A stretch of DNA of 64,000 nucleotides from Neisseria mucosa (GCF_013267835.1 NZ_CP053939.1:806001-870000); one strand, 5' to 3'. Numbered from the stretch's first letter, positions 37,348 to 47,430 are shown. Notes: a model not told the origin generated them from the letters alone. Numbers and translations are program-made.

Positions 37348-37968
37348 TCAGCGTTTATTTTTGCCTAATAGGTAAATCTCACTGGAACGATTGCGGGAAG
37401 CATCCGGCTTTCGAGTTTGCACACTGGCAAAAATTTCGCTCATTGCCGCCGTATATTCCTGATAGCCCGCGCCTTGAAACACCTTCACCAAAAAACTGCC
37501 TCCGGGTTTCAAATGCTGCGAGGCAAAATCCAAAGCCAGTTCACACAGGTAAAAACTGCGTGCCTGGTCTGTTACGGCATTGCCTGACATATTGGGTGCC
37601 ATATCACAGATTACAAGGTCTAACGGGCGATTATCCAACAAAGCTTCAAACTGCTCCAAAACAGCATCTTCCCGAAAATCGCCCTGAATAAACGACACAC
37701 CATCAATCGCATCCATCGGTAAAATATCCAAAGCAAACACCGCTCCTGTTTTACCGACCAGCTTGGCTGCCACCTGTGACCAACTTCCCGGCGCACTGCC
37801 CAAATCCGCCAAAACCGTACCTGGTTTGATTAATTTATCTTTTTGATTGATTTCCAATAATTTATAAGCCGCCCGGGCACGATATCCGTCCTTTTGTGCC
37901 ATATGGACATAATGATCATTGACGTGCTCATGCAGCCATGCTTTTGAAGATTTTGAGCGTACAGCCAT
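37348..37968 (-). CDS. rlmE: 23S rRNA 2'-O-methyltransferase RlmE (FtsJ/RrmJ)
   Basis: Methylates U2552 in the A-loop of 23S rRNA using S-adenosylmethionine. 206 residues. The SAM-binding motif is LADLGSAPGSWSQVA near residue 55, and the catalytic K-D-K-E set can be followed: Lys in ARAAYKLLEI, Asp in DLVICDMAPNMSG, Lys in GGSFLVKVFQG and Glu in the C-terminal SSEIYLLGKNKR. It is first in the operon with ftsH and divergent from yhbY; a TACAAT at 38000-38005 (minus) is a likely -10. RlmE and YhbY both act on the 50S subunit. Confidence 0.96.
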   Translation of the reverse strand: MAVRSKSSKAWLHEHVNDHYVHMAQKDGYRARAAYKLLEINQKDKLIKPGTVLADLGSAPGSWSQVAAKLVGKTGAVFALDILPMDAIDGVSFIQGDFREDAVLEQFEALLDNRPLDLVICDMAPNMSGNAVTDQARSFYLCELALDFASQHLKPGGSFLVKVFQGAGYQEYTAAMSEIFASVQTRKPDASRNRSSEIYLLGKNKR

Positions 37969-38079
37969 CTTGATTTGAAATGCTTAAGTTAAAATCAGCA
38001 TTGTACGTTATTTCCCCCGTAAATGTTCTAAATCGCGTACAATATAGCCATTATTCTTTTTAATTGGATACTTATTGAT

Positions 38080-38367
38080 ATGAGCGACAACAAATTAAGC
38101 ACCAAAGAAATTTTGGCCTTGAAAGCCCAAGCACACCACCTCCACCCTGTCGTTATGGTTGGCCAACAAGGCTTGACCGAGTCAGTCATCAAAGAAACCG
38201 ATGCCGCATTGACAGCACACGAATTGATTAAAGTCCGTGTTTTTGGTGATGATCGTGCTGAACGTATTGAAATTTGTGATGCACTATGTGAAACACTGGG
38301 TGCTCAATTGGTACAACATATTGGTAAATTACTTGTTTTGTGGCGTAAAAAACCTAACGATGAATAA
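38080..38367 (+). CDS. yhbY: Ribosome assembly RNA-binding protein YhbY (CRM domain)
   Basis: A 95-residue single CRM-domain protein that associates with pre-50S ribosomes. The family signature is HHLHPVVMVGQQGLTESVIKE, with the GxxG-type loop in VVMVGQQGLT, followed by LTAHELIKVRVFG and an RxE-type helix. It is divergent from rlmE across about 110 bases containing TACAAT at 38038-38043. No terminator with an uptake sequence follows; the next 220 bases are AT-rich and appear empty. Confidence 0.93.
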   Translation: MSDNKLSTKEILALKAQAHHLHPVVMVGQQGLTESVIKETDAALTAHELIKVRVFGDDRAERIEICDALCETLGAQLVQHIGKLLVLWRKKPNDE

Positions 38368-38590
38368 TTTAAACTGAATAAATAGCAGAAGTATTTTCTC
38401 AACCCACTTTATTCTATCTTCTGTTGTATTTATGCAGCATAAAACAATTTATTCCATTATTCTAAGCATAAAAATACAAATACGGTTGCCTGTTTTTGTA
38501 AATAACCCCAAAATTACAAAATCATAACGGCCGCACCCTGTCGGCCGATTATTTTATTCTTAATCCTTCACAAAATATAAAAGCAAACCG
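38368..38590. other. AT-rich spacer between yhbY and the Sel1-repeat gene
   Basis: No gene, RNA or strong hairpin recognised in these 220 bases. GGCCGCACCCTGTCGGCC near 38529 is a small inverted repeat (GGCCG/CGGCC) that could end yhbY transcription, although no T-run follows directly. Confidence 0.4.
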
Positions 38591-40018
38591 ATGAATGCTC
38601 AACAATATGAAGAATCTTTTCTGCTGGCAGAAAAATTAATCACTCAAGATCCACCTGACTTTGCACGAGCCATCCCATTGCTCTGCGAGGCAGCAGAGGC
38701 GGGACATATCGAGGCTGCATTTCAGCTGGCAGGATGCCTGTTTGAAAACCACGAAAACGAACAAGATTTGGCAATTGCAGTTGAATATTTAAAACAAGCG
38801 GCAAGAGCCGGTCATCCCTATGCCCGCTACAATCTTCTCCAATTACAAGAAAATAACGGCGCAGAAGTAGAAACGCTTATTTCAGCCTATCAAGAGCTTG
38901 CCGAAGAAGGCTTGGTCCCGGCCCAGCTGCGCCTGATGCGTTTATATGCAGATAGCGGCAATGAACAGCAAGCAGTCAAATGGGCATTGAAAGCTGCCGA
39001 GCAACAAAACCCTCAGGCGCAATATTTCTTAGCCCAACACTACCAATACTCAAGCACCCCCGATTTAGAATATTCCCATACGCTCTACCAGCAATCTGCT
39101 GCACAGGGGTTTATTGCAGCACACTGGCAACTTGGTCTTCAATATAAATTGGGCCAAGGTGTCGCACAAAATCCTGAAAAAGCAATCGAACATTTACGCA
39201 TTGCCGCCAATTACGACATTGTTCCGGCGCAAACTTCTCTTGCAGAACTCTTGTCGGCATCAAACCCTGCCGAGGCATTAGAATGGTTTGAAAAAGCGGC
39301 AGAACAAGGAGACAGCAATGCGCATGTAGCACTTGCCGAAATCTATCTATTGGGCAAAAACACCGAGCGAGACCCTCAAAAGGCCTATCTGCACGCTAAA
39401 TTTGCTGCGGATCAAAATGATCCGGAAGGCTTGCGCCTTTTAGGTGATATCTATCGCTACGGATTAGGACGAGCAGTTGATGCAGACACCGCGCGTCAAT
39501 ATTATCAACGCTCGGCTGATTTAGGTAATCTTGTCGCCTACCAAAAACTTCTGTCTGACAGCGCATTGAATAACCAGCAAAACTATGAGCTGACGAAAGA
39601 AATCGCCCTCCAACGTCAGGAGGCTGAACGTCTATACAAGCTGGCATTTGCAGCGCACTATGGCTTAAAACGCCAACAGAATTACGCTGAAGCACTGGAT
39701 CTATACCACCAATCCGCAGAACGTGGGCACAGCAAATCCCAAACCAATCTTGGCATGATGTATTACAGTGGACAAGGTGTACCTGTCGACTATGCCCAAG
39801 CTGCAAAATGGTTTGAAGCAGCAGCCAAACAAAGAGACACGATGGCTCAATATAATCTTGCCTGTCTGTATTATCACGGTATGGGCGTAGAAAAAGACAT
39901 CAATAATGCTTGTTTCTGGCTGCAAGAAGCCATCCAACATGGACATGAACAGCAAGATGTTCTCAAAGAGCTTTTGGCTCAATGGAAGCAATTCGCTCAA
40001 AAAGGCTCTGCCGATTAA
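38591..40018 (+). CDS. Sel1-like repeat (TPR-type) protein
   Basis: A 475-residue cytoplasmic repeat protein with no signal peptide. About ten to eleven helical Sel1-like repeats of 36-38 residues cover nearly the whole chain; clear units include AIEHLRIAANYDIVPAQTSLA, ALEWFEKAAEQGDSNAHVALA, YYSGQGVPVDYAQAAKWFEA and YYHGMGVEKDINNACFWLQEA. The spacing of Ala/Gly residues and the LxxxYxxGxGVxxD pattern are diagnostic. Such proteins act as protein-protein interaction platforms; a partner cannot be told from the sequence. Monocistronic, with a non-DUS terminator downstream. Confidence 0.88.
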   Translation: MNAQQYEESFLLAEKLITQDPPDFARAIPLLCEAAEAGHIEAAFQLAGCLFENHENEQDLAIAVEYLKQAARAGHPYARYNLLQLQENNGAEVETLISAYQELAEEGLVPAQLRLMRLYADSGNEQQAVKWALKAAEQQNPQAQYFLAQHYQYSSTPDLEYSHTLYQQSAAQGFIAAHWQLGLQYKLGQGVAQNPEKAIEHLRIAANYDIVPAQTSLAELLSASNPAEALEWFEKAAEQGDSNAHVALAEIYLLGKNTERDPQKAYLHAKFAADQNDPEGLRLLGDIYRYGLGRAVDADTARQYYQRSADLGNLVAYQKLLSDSALNNQQNYELTKEIALQRQEAERLYKLAFAAHYGLKRQQNYAEALDLYHQSAERGHSKSQTNLGMMYYSGQGVPVDYAQAAKWFEAAAKQRDTMAQYNLACLYYHGMGVEKDINNACFWLQEAIQHGHEQQDVLKELLAQWKQFAQKGSAD

Positions 40019-40047
40019 AGGCCGTCTGAAATTCTAACTTCCTACAT

Positions 40048-40096
40048 AAATGACATGTCAGAGCTAAACTAAACAGCCTGTACATGTCATTTTTTT
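40048..40096 (+). terminator. Terminator after the Sel1-repeat gene
   Basis: AAATGACATG pairs with CATGTCATTT across a 25-base loop and is followed by a run of T residues. A DUS at 40018-40030 precedes it. Confidence 0.7.
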
Positions 40097-40637
40097 CATT
40101 TACCCTTCCTCAATAATCGTTATCTTCAAATCCCATTCCCTCTTAATCTCTTTAAAGTCTTCAGACGGCCTACTCTCTTTGTAAAGAATCAGATAATCTA
40201 AATTTTCCCTTTCAAACCCTAAACCCAATCCAAACTTTCAATTTACAACAAAATTTTAAAAATGTTTTTCGTATTCGAATCTATTTACTCAAACACCTGA
40301 TACTTTTTACTGTATCCACTCAATATCTCGATTTAAAACAAACTCTATAACTCTTTTAAAAATCCTAATTCCAACCTCTACATCCTATCAATATCTACAG
40401 CATGATTTGCCAGTTTGCCCAATTACTGATAGCATTTGCAGGTTAGCCGGTTCGCAAAAAGTTCAATTCTTTCTGATTTTTCATCAATGGTTATAACGTA
40501 TTGAAAATATTTCAGTAATTAAAACTTTTTCGAATTTGACTCTAGGAATTTTCGTTTTTAACTCACATTTGTTCGCAAACGAAAATATCGGAGTAATACT
40601 CCGTCATTGAAAAACACTCAACACAAGGATAGATATT
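40097..40637. promoter_or_regulatory. Long AT-rich leader/control region of the pyruvate dehydrogenase operon
   Basis: About 540 bases without a gene, before aceE. It holds one lone uptake sequence (near 40161), a perfect 9 bp inverted repeat TTTTCGTTT...AAACGAAAA (40549-40586) and a 15-base palindrome CGGAGTAATACTCCG (40590-40604), both within 90 bases of the aceE start. These are candidate operators or leader hairpins. No leader peptide was recognised, and promoter elements could not be assigned with confidence. Confidence 0.5.
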
Positions 40638-43301
40638 ATGTCCACCCAATTACACGATGTTGACCCAATTGAAACCAAAGAATGGTTAGACGCGTTAAGC
40701 TCTGTTTTAGAATATGAAGGCAGCGAGCGCGCCCAATACCTGCTGGAAAGTTTGGTCAAATACAGCCGTGACAAAGGCATCCGTATGCCTCACGGCACCA
40801 CTACTCCATACTTGAACACTGTTTCCGTTGAAGACGAAAAAGGCATCCCCGGCGACCAAAACATCGAACACCGCATCCGTGCATTCGTTCGTTGGAACGC
40901 TGCCGCTATCGTTTTGCGCGCGGGTAAAAAAGATTTGGAATTGGGTGGACACATTGCATCTTTCCAATCAGCCGCCACTATGTACGAAGTCGGCTTCAAC
41001 CACTTCTGGAAAGCTAAAGGCGAAGGCGAAGAAGGCGATTTGGTATTCTTCCAAGGCCACGTAGCCCCTGGCATCTATGCACGCGCTTTCGTTGAAGGCC
41101 GTCTGACTGAAGACCAGCTGAACAACTTCCGTCAAGAAGTTGACGGCAAAGGTCTGCCTTCTTACCCTCACCCTCACCTGTTGCCTGACTTCTGGCAATT
41201 CCCAACCGTATCTATGGGTCTTGGCCCATTGATGGCAATTTACCAAGCACGCTTCCTGAAATACTTGGAATCTCGCGGTCTGGCTAAAACCAAAGGCCGT
41301 AAAGTATGGGTATTCTGTGGCGACGGCGAAATGGACGAACCTGAAAGCCAAGGTGCTATTGCTCTGGCTTCACGCGAAGGCTTGGACAACTTGGTATTCG
41401 TTATCAACTGTAACCTGCAACGTTTGGACGGCCCAGTACGCGGTAACGGCAAAATCATTCAAGAGCTGGAAGGCAACTTTGCCGGCGCCGGCTGGAATGT
41501 TGTGAAAGTCATCTGGGGTCGTCGTTGGGACCGCCTCTTGGCAAAAGACAAAGATGGCATCTTGCGCAAACGTATGGAAGAGTGCCTGGACGGTGACTAC
41601 CAAACTTACAAATCCAAAGACGGTGCATACGTTCGCGAACACTTCTTCAATACGCCTGAACTGAAAGCATTGGTCGCCGATATGACCGATGAACAAATTT
41701 GGGCATTGAACCGCGGTGGTCATGACCCTCAAAAAGTGTACAACGCTTACGACCGCGCAGTGAACCACGCCGACGGCAAACCTACTGTAATCTTGGCGAA
41801 AACCATTAAAGGTTACGGCATGGGCGCATCCGGCGAAGGCCAAAACGTTGCCCACCAAGCCAAAAAAATGGACAAAGCGTCTCTGAAACAATTCCGTGAC
41901 CGCTTTGACATTCCTGTAACTGACGAGCAAATCGACAGCGGCGACCTGCCTTACCTGACTTTTGCTCCCGACAGCGAAGAATACAAATACCTGCATGCAC
42001 GCCGTGAAGCTTTGGGTGGCTACCTGCCTCAACGCAAACCTACCCCAGAAGTTCTGGAAGTGCCTGAACTGTCTGCATTTGATGCTCAACTGAAATCCAG
42101 CGGTGACCGTGAATTCTCAACCACCATGGCTTTCGTTCGCATCCTGTCTACTTTGCTGAAAGACAAAAAAATTGGCAAACGCGTGGTGCCTATCGTTCCA
42201 GATGAAAGCCGTACGTTCGGTATGGAAGGCATGTTCCGTCAATACGGTATTTGGAACCCTAAAGGCCAACAATACACTCCTCAAGATAAAGACCAACTGA
42301 TGTTCTATAAAGAGTCTGTTGACGGTCAAATCTTGCAAGAAGGTATTAACGAACCAGGTGCCATGGCTGACTGGATTGCTGCTGCGACCAGCTACGCAAA
42401 CAACGACTTTGCCATGATTCCTTTCTACATCTACTACTCTATGTTCGGTTTCCAACGCGTTGGCGACTTGGCATGGGCAGCAGGCGATATGCATGCACGC
42501 GGTTTCCTGCTGGGTGGTACTGCCGGCCGTACAACACTGAATGGCGAAGGTTTGCAACACGAAGACGGCCACAGCCATGTTCAAGCGGATTTGATTCCAA
42601 ACTGCGTTTCTTACGATCCGACATTCCAATACGAAGTAGCCGTTATCGTACACGATGGCTTGCGCCGCATGTATGTTAACCACGAAGACGTGTTCTACTA
42701 CATCACCCTGATGAATGAAAACTACACCCATCCAGACATGCCTGAAGGCGTAGAACAAGACATCCTGAAAGGTATGTACCTGCTGAAAGCCGGCAGCAAA
42801 GGCGACAAGAAAGTTCAATTGATGGGTTCCGGTACCATCCTGCAAGAAGTCATTGCCGGTGCTGAATTGTTGAAAGCCGACTTCGGCGTAGAAGCAGACA
42901 TTTGGTCTTGCCCATCTTTCAACCTGTTGCATCGCGACGCTATCGAGGCAGAACGTTTCAACCGCCTGAATCCTTTGGAAACTGCAAAAGTACCGTTTGT
43001 TACTTCTCAACTGCAAGGTCATGACGGCCCAGTGATTGCCGCTACCGACTATATCCGCAGCTATGCTGACCGCATCCGTGCCTACATCCCTAACGACTAC
43101 CACGTCTTGGGTACTGACGGCTTCGGTCGCTCCGACAGCCGTGCCAACCTGCGCAGCTTCTTCGAAGTTGACCGCTACAACGTTGCCGTTGCTGCATTGA
43201 GCGCATTGGCTGAGCAAGGCAAAGTCAGCAAAGAAACCGTTCAACAAGCTATTGAAAAATATGGTATCAAAGCCGATGCAGCTCCTAGCTGGAAACGCTA
43301 A
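40638..43301 (+). CDS. aceE: Pyruvate dehydrogenase E1 component (homodimeric)
   Basis: Thiamine-diphosphate enzyme that decarboxylates pyruvate and transfers the acetyl group to the lipoyl arms of AceF. 887 residues, the size of the E. coli-type homodimeric E1. The TPP-binding motif is WVFCGDGEMDEPESQGA through LVFVINCNLQ near residue 230. Active-site segments include HPHLLPDFWQFPTVSMGLGP, HVAPGIYARAF and the inner loop AKTIKGYGMGASGEGQN. AAGGAT lies 10 bases before the ATG. First gene of aceE-aceF-lpdA. Codon use is strongly biased, suggesting high expression. Confidence 0.97.
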   Translation: MSTQLHDVDPIETKEWLDALSSVLEYEGSERAQYLLESLVKYSRDKGIRMPHGTTTPYLNTVSVEDEKGIPGDQNIEHRIRAFVRWNAAAIVLRAGKKDLELGGHIASFQSAATMYEVGFNHFWKAKGEGEEGDLVFFQGHVAPGIYARAFVEGRLTEDQLNNFRQEVDGKGLPSYPHPHLLPDFWQFPTVSMGLGPLMAIYQARFLKYLESRGLAKTKGRKVWVFCGDGEMDEPESQGAIALASREGLDNLVFVINCNLQRLDGPVRGNGKIIQELEGNFAGAGWNVVKVIWGRRWDRLLAKDKDGILRKRMEECLDGDYQTYKSKDGAYVREHFFNTPELKALVADMTDEQIWALNRGGHDPQKVYNAYDRAVNHADGKPTVILAKTIKGYGMGASGEGQNVAHQAKKMDKASLKQFRDRFDIPVTDEQIDSGDLPYLTFAPDSEEYKYLHARREALGGYLPQRKPTPEVLEVPELSAFDAQLKSSGDREFSTTMAFVRILSTLLKDKKIGKRVVPIVPDESRTFGMEGMFRQYGIWNPKGQQYTPQDKDQLMFYKESVDGQILQEGINEPGAMADWIAAATSYANNDFAMIPFYIYYSMFGFQRVGDLAWAAGDMHARGFLLGGTAGRTTLNGEGLQHEDGHSHVQADLIPNCVSYDPTFQYEVAVIVHDGLRRMYVNHEDVFYYITLMNENYTHPDMPEGVEQDILKGMYLLKAGSKGDKKVQLMGSGTILQEVIAGAELLKADFGVEADIWSCPSFNLLHRDAIEAERFNRLNPLETAKVPFVTSQLQGHDGPVIAATDYIRSYADRIRAYIPNDYHVLGTDGFGRSDSRANLRSFFEVDRYNVAVAALSALAEQGKVSKETVQQAIEKYGIKADAAPSWKR

Positions 43302-43339
43302 TTGATGTTTCAGACGACCTGTTTGCTTCATTCAGACAT

Positions 43340-43420
43340 CAGGCCGTCTGAAAACCGAATGCTTGAATGGTTTGAACAAACTGTACCGATGCCGTGTGCA
43401 ACAGTTTTCAGACGGCATCA
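43340..43420. repeat. Inverted uptake-sequence pair between aceE and aceF
   Basis: AGGCCGTCTGAAAA near 43341 and TTTTCAGACGGCAT ending near 43420 face each other about 55 bases apart. A third, degenerate copy (TTCAGACGACCT) is at 43309. The long loop and lack of T-run suggest at most attenuation inside the operon. Confidence 0.6.
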
Positions 43421-43445
43421 AACTGAAAATATTAAAGGAACTCAA

Positions 43446-45053
43446 ATGAGTATCGTAGAAATCAAAGTCCCTGATATCGGCGGTCATGAAAACGTCGACA
43501 TCATCGCCGTAGAAGTTAAAGTAGGCGACACTATTGCCGTTGACGACACCCTGATTACGTTGGAAACCGACAAAGCCACTATGGATGTACCTGCTGATGC
43601 AGCTGGTGTCGTGAAAGAAGTTAAAGTTAAAGTTGGCGATAAAATCTCTGAAGGCGGCGTTATTCTGACCGTTGAAACCGGTACTGCCGCTGCTGATGCT
43701 GCTCCGGCACCTGCAGCAGAAGCTCCTGCTGCTCCAGTTGCTGCGCCTGCAGCCGCTCCTGCCGGTGGTGCTACCGTACAAGTTGTTGTACCTGATATCG
43801 GCGGCCACTCTGACGTAGATGTTATTGCCGTTGAAATTAAAGTTGGTGACACTGTTGCCGTTGACGACACCCTGATTACGTTGGAAACCGACAAAGCCAC
43901 TATGGACGTACCATGTACCGAAGCCGGTGTGGTTAAAGCCGTATTCCTGAAAGTTGGCGACAAAGTATCCGAAGGCTCCGCCATTATCGAAGTAGAAACT
44001 GCCGGGTCTGCCGCAGCAGCTCCTGCTCCTGCCGCTCAAGCTGCCGCACCTGCACCAGCTGCCGCTCCGGCTCCTGCTGCACCAGCCGCTGCGCCTGCAC
44101 CGGCTGCTCCTGCTGCTGCCAAAATCGACGAAGCTGCATTTGCAAAAGCTCATGCAGGTCCTTCCGCACGCAAACTGGCACGCGAATTGGGCGTAGATTT
44201 GGGCCAAGTCAAAGGTACCGGTCTGAAAGGCCGTATCATGGGCGAAGACGTTAAAGCCTTCGTTAAATCCGTTATGCAAAGCGGTGCAGGCAAACCTACC
44301 GCTGCTTCTTTGGGCGGCGGTCTGGACTTGTTGCCATGGCCTAAAGTTGACTTCTCTAAATTCGGCAGCGTCGAAGTTAAAGAACTGTCACGCATTAAGA
44401 AAATCTCCGGTCAAAACCTGTCTCGCAACTGGGTTGTGATTCCTCACGTTACCGTACACGAAGAAGCGGACATGACCGAATTGGAAGAATTCCGCAAACA
44501 GCTGAACAAAGAATGGGAACGCGAAGGCGTGAAACTGTCCCCATTGGCGTTCATCATCAAAGCCTCTGTTGCTGCGCTGAAAGCCTTCCCTGAATTCAAC
44601 GCCTCTCTGGATGGTGACAACTTGGTGCTGAAAAACTACTTCAACATCGGTTTCGCAGCAGACACGCCGAACGGCTTGGTTGTTCCAGTGATCAAAGACG
44701 TGGATCAAAAAGGCTTGAAACAAATCAGCCAAGAGCTGACCGAATTGTCTAAAAAAGCCCGCGAAGGCAAGCTCAAGCCACAAGAAATGCAAGGCGCATG
44801 CTTTACCATTTCCAGCTTGGGCGGTATCGGCGGTACAGGCTTCACACCAATCGTGAATGCTCCTGAAGTTGCTATCTTGGGCGTGTGCAAATCCCAAATC
44901 AAACCGGTTTGGAACGGCAAAGAATTTGCTCCTCGCCTGATGTGCCCGTTGAGCCTGTCCTTTGACCACCGTGTCATCGACGGTGCCGCCGGTATGCGCT
45001 TTACCGTATTCCTGGCTAACCTGTTGAAAGACTTCCGCCGCATTACTCTGTAA
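43446..45053 (+). CDS. aceF: Pyruvate dehydrogenase E2, dihydrolipoamide acetyltransferase
   Basis: Core of the pyruvate dehydrogenase complex; transfers acetyl from lipoate to CoA. 535 residues from ATG at 43446, preceded by AAAGGA; the longer frame back to 43302 lacks a binding site and covers uptake sequences. Two lipoyl domains (residues about 1-75 and 110-185), each with ETDKATMD carrying the lipoylated Lys, are joined by Ala/Pro linkers. A peripheral-subunit binding domain follows ([28 protein letters not shown], about 235-265), and the catalytic domain ends with [14 protein letters not shown], holding the active His and Asp. A 52-base stretch is identical in the two lipoyl domains. Confidence 0.97.
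   Translation: MSIVEIKVPDIGGHENVDIIAVEVKVGDTIAVDDTLITLETDKATMDVPADAAGVVKEVKVKVGDKISEGGVILTVETGTAAADAAPAPAAEAPAAPVAAPAAAPAGGATVQVVVPDIGGHSDVDVIAVEIKVGDTVAVDDTLITLETDKATMDVPCTEAGVVKAVFLKVGDKVSEGSAIIEVETAGSAAAAPAPAAQAAAPAPAAAPAPAAPAAAPAPAAPAAAKIDEAAFAKAHAGPSARKLARELGVDLGQVKGTGLKGRIMGEDVKAFVKSVMQSGAGKPTAASLGGGLDLLPWPKVDFSKFGSVEVKELSRIKKISGQNLSRNWVVIPHVTVHEEADMTELEEFRKQLNKEWEREGVKLSPLAFIIKASVAALKAFPEFNASLDGDNLVLKNYFNIGFAADTPNGLVVPVIKDVDQKGLKQISQELTELSKKAREGKLKPQEMQGACFTISSLGGIGGTGFTPIVNAPEVAILGVCKSQIKPVWNGKEFAPRLMCPLSLSFDHRVIDGAAGMRFTVFLANLLKDFRRITL
43534..43906 (+). repeat. 52-base identical direct repeat within aceF (lipoyl domains 1 and 2)
   Basis: The copies at 43534-43585 and 43855-43906 are identical for 52 bases and lie exactly 321 bases (107 codons) apart, one lipoyl-domain-plus-linker unit. 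The matching position in lpdA shows only codon-level similarity. Confidence 0.85.
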
Positions 45054-45061
45054 TCCGAGCA

Positions 45062-45098
45062 TTTTCAGACGGCCTGAATAAAAAGGCCGTCTGAAAAA
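45062..45098 (+). terminator. Reverse-order DUS hairpin between aceF and lpdA
   Basis: TTTTCAGACGGCCT precedes AGGCCGTCTGAAAA with a 7-base loop, giving a stem of 14 bp. The order of the two copies is the reverse of the usual terminator pair. Ends in A residues on the plus strand, so it may act as a processing or attenuation site rather than a strong terminator. Confidence 0.5.
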
Positions 45099-45130
45099 AG
45101 AAGTCCGAACATCATTCAGAAAGATTAGAC

Positions 45131-46915
45131 ATGAGCTTAGTTGAATTAAAAGTACCCGACATTGGCGGTCACGAAAATGTAGATATTATTGCGGTTGAAG
45201 TAAATGTAGGCGATACCATTGCTGTGGACGATACCCTGATTACTTTGGAAACCGATAAAGCGACTATGGACGTACCTGCCGAAGTTGCAGGTGTCGTTAA
45301 AGAAGTTAAAGTTAAAGTCGGCGATAAAATCTCCGAAGGCGGCTTGATTGCAGTCGTTGAAGCCGAAGGCGCGGCTGCCGCTCCTAAAGCAGAAGCACCT
45401 GCTGCTCCTGCACAAGAAGCACCTAAAGCTGCTGCTCCGGCTCCTCAAGCTGCACAATTCGGTGGTTCTGCCGATGCCGAATACGACGTAGTCGTATTGG
45501 GTGGCGGCCCCGGCGGTTATTCCGCTGCATTTGCCGCTGCCGATGAAGGCTTGAAAGTTGCCATCGTCGAGCGTTACAAAACTTTGGGCGGCGTTTGCTT
45601 GAACGTCGGCTGTATCCCTTCCAAAGCCTTGTTGCACAACGCTGCCGTTATCGATGAAGTACGTCACTTGGCTGCGAACGGTATCAAATACCCAGAACCA
45701 GAACTCGATATCGACATGCTGCGCGCCTACAAAGACGGCGTGGTTTCTCGCCTGACTACCGGTTTGGCAGGTATGGCCAAAGGCCGTAAAGTAGACGTTA
45801 TCCAAGGCGACGGCCAATTCTTAGATCCGCACCACTTGGAAGTGTCGCTGACTACCGGCGACGTGTACGAGCAAGCGACCCCTACCGGCGAGAAAAAAAT
45901 CGTTGCCTTCAAAAACTGTATCATTGCAGCAGGCAGCCGCGTAACCAAACTGCCTTTCATTCCTGAAGATCCACGCATCATCGATTCCAGCGGTGCTTTG
46001 GCCCTGAAAGAAGTACCGGGCAAACTGCTGATCATCGGCGGCGGTATCATCGGCCTCGAAATGGGTACAGTTTACAGCACGCTGGGTTCTCGCCTCGACG
46101 TCGTTGAGATGATGGACGGCCTGATGCAAGGCGCAGACCGCGACTTGGTAAAAGTATGGCAAAAACAAAACGAATACCGTTTTGACAACATCATGATCAA
46201 CACCAAAACCGTTGCTGTCGAGCCTAAAGAAGACGGCGTTTACGTTACCTTCGAAGGTGCAAATGCACCTAAAGAACCACAACGTTACGATGCCGTACTG
46301 GTGGCTGCCGGTCGTGCGCCTAACGGCAAACTCATCAGCGCTGAAAAAGCCGGTGTTGCCGTAACTGACCGCGGCTTCATCGAAGTGGACAAACAAATGC
46401 GCACCAACGTGCCGCACATCTACGCTATCGGTGACATCGTCGGTCAACCGATGTTGGCGCATAAAGCCGTTCACGAAGGCCACGTTGCCGCTGAAAACTG
46501 TGCCGGCCACAAAGCCTACTTTGACGCGCGCGTTATTCCGGGCGTTGCCTACACTTCTCCTGAAGTGGCATGGGTGGGCGAAACCGAGTTGTCTGCCAAA
46601 GCCTCCGGTCGCAAAATCACCAAAGCCAACTTCCCATGGGCTGCTTCCGGCCGTGCGATTGCCAACGGTTGCGACAATGGTTTCACTAAGCTGATTTTTG
46701 ATGCTGAAACCGGCCGCATCATCGGTGGCGGTATCGTTGGTCCTAACGGCGGCGATATGATCGGCGAAGTCTGCTTGGCCATCGAAATGGGTTGCGATGC
46801 AACCGACATCGGCAAAACCATCCACCCACACCCAACCTTGGGCGAATCCATCGGTATGGCTGCGGAAGTAGCATTGGGTGTATGTACCGACCTGCCGGCT
46901 CAGAAAAAGAAATAA
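45131..46915 (+). CDS. lpdA: Dihydrolipoamide dehydrogenase with N-terminal lipoyl domain (E3)
   Basis: FAD enzyme that reoxidises the dihydrolipoyl groups with NAD+. 594 residues, about 120 more than E. coli Lpd because of an N-terminal lipoyl domain (residues 1-75, ETDKATMD with the lipoylated Lys) joined by an Ala/Pro linker. This layout is known for neisserial E3. The flavoprotein part starts near 118: FAD motif VVLGGGPGGYSAA, redox disulfide GGVCLNVGCIPSK, NAD motif IIGGGIIGLEMGTVYS, and the dimer-interface His-Glu in HPHPTLGE. It is the third gene of the operon, and its start overlaps no other reading frame. Confidence 0.96.
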   Translation: MSLVELKVPDIGGHENVDIIAVEVNVGDTIAVDDTLITLETDKATMDVPAEVAGVVKEVKVKVGDKISEGGLIAVVEAEGAAAAPKAEAPAAPAQEAPKAAAPAPQAAQFGGSADAEYDVVVLGGGPGGYSAAFAAADEGLKVAIVERYKTLGGVCLNVGCIPSKALLHNAAVIDEVRHLAANGIKYPEPELDIDMLRAYKDGVVSRLTTGLAGMAKGRKVDVIQGDGQFLDPHHLEVSLTTGDVYEQATPTGEKKIVAFKNCIIAAGSRVTKLPFIPEDPRIIDSSGALALKEVPGKLLIIGGGIIGLEMGTVYSTLGSRLDVVEMMDGLMQGADRDLVKVWQKQNEYRFDNIMINTKTVAVEPKEDGVYVTFEGANAPKEPQRYDAVLVAAGRAPNGKLISAEKAGVAVTDRGFIEVDKQMRTNVPHIYAIGDIVGQPMLAHKAVHEGHVAAENCAGHKAYFDARVIPGVAYTSPEVAWVGETELSAKASGRKITKANFPWAASGRAIANGCDNGFTKLIFDAETGRIIGGGIVGPNGGDMIGEVCLAIEMGCDATDIGKTIHPHPTLGESIGMAAEVALGVCTDLPAQKKK

Positions 46916-46952
46916 GTTCACTCAAATAAAGTTTGAACGAACTTAATGGAAC

Positions 46953-47343
<391 letters not shown>

Positions 47344-47368
47344 TAGAAATCACAAGATACAGAATACA

Positions 47369-47430
47369 AATGTCGTCTGAAAAAAGTCATGACTTGTTTT
47401 AATCAGGAATTATTTTTCAGACGGCATTAT
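47369..47430 (+). terminator. Degenerate DUS pair after glnB
   Basis: ATGTCGTCTGAAAAA (one mismatch in the DUS core) and TTTTTCAGACGGCAT pair across about 30 bases. Moderate terminator candidate. Confidence 0.5.

Noticed and set aside
42117..43331. 404-codon frame opposite aceE
   Set aside because: Antisense shadow of highly biased aceE codons, without a ribosome binding site or known domain.
43302..43445. Longer N terminus of AceF
   Set aside because: The extra 48 codons run through three uptake sequences and lack a binding site; ATG at 43446 has AAAGGA and gives the normal lipoyl domain start.
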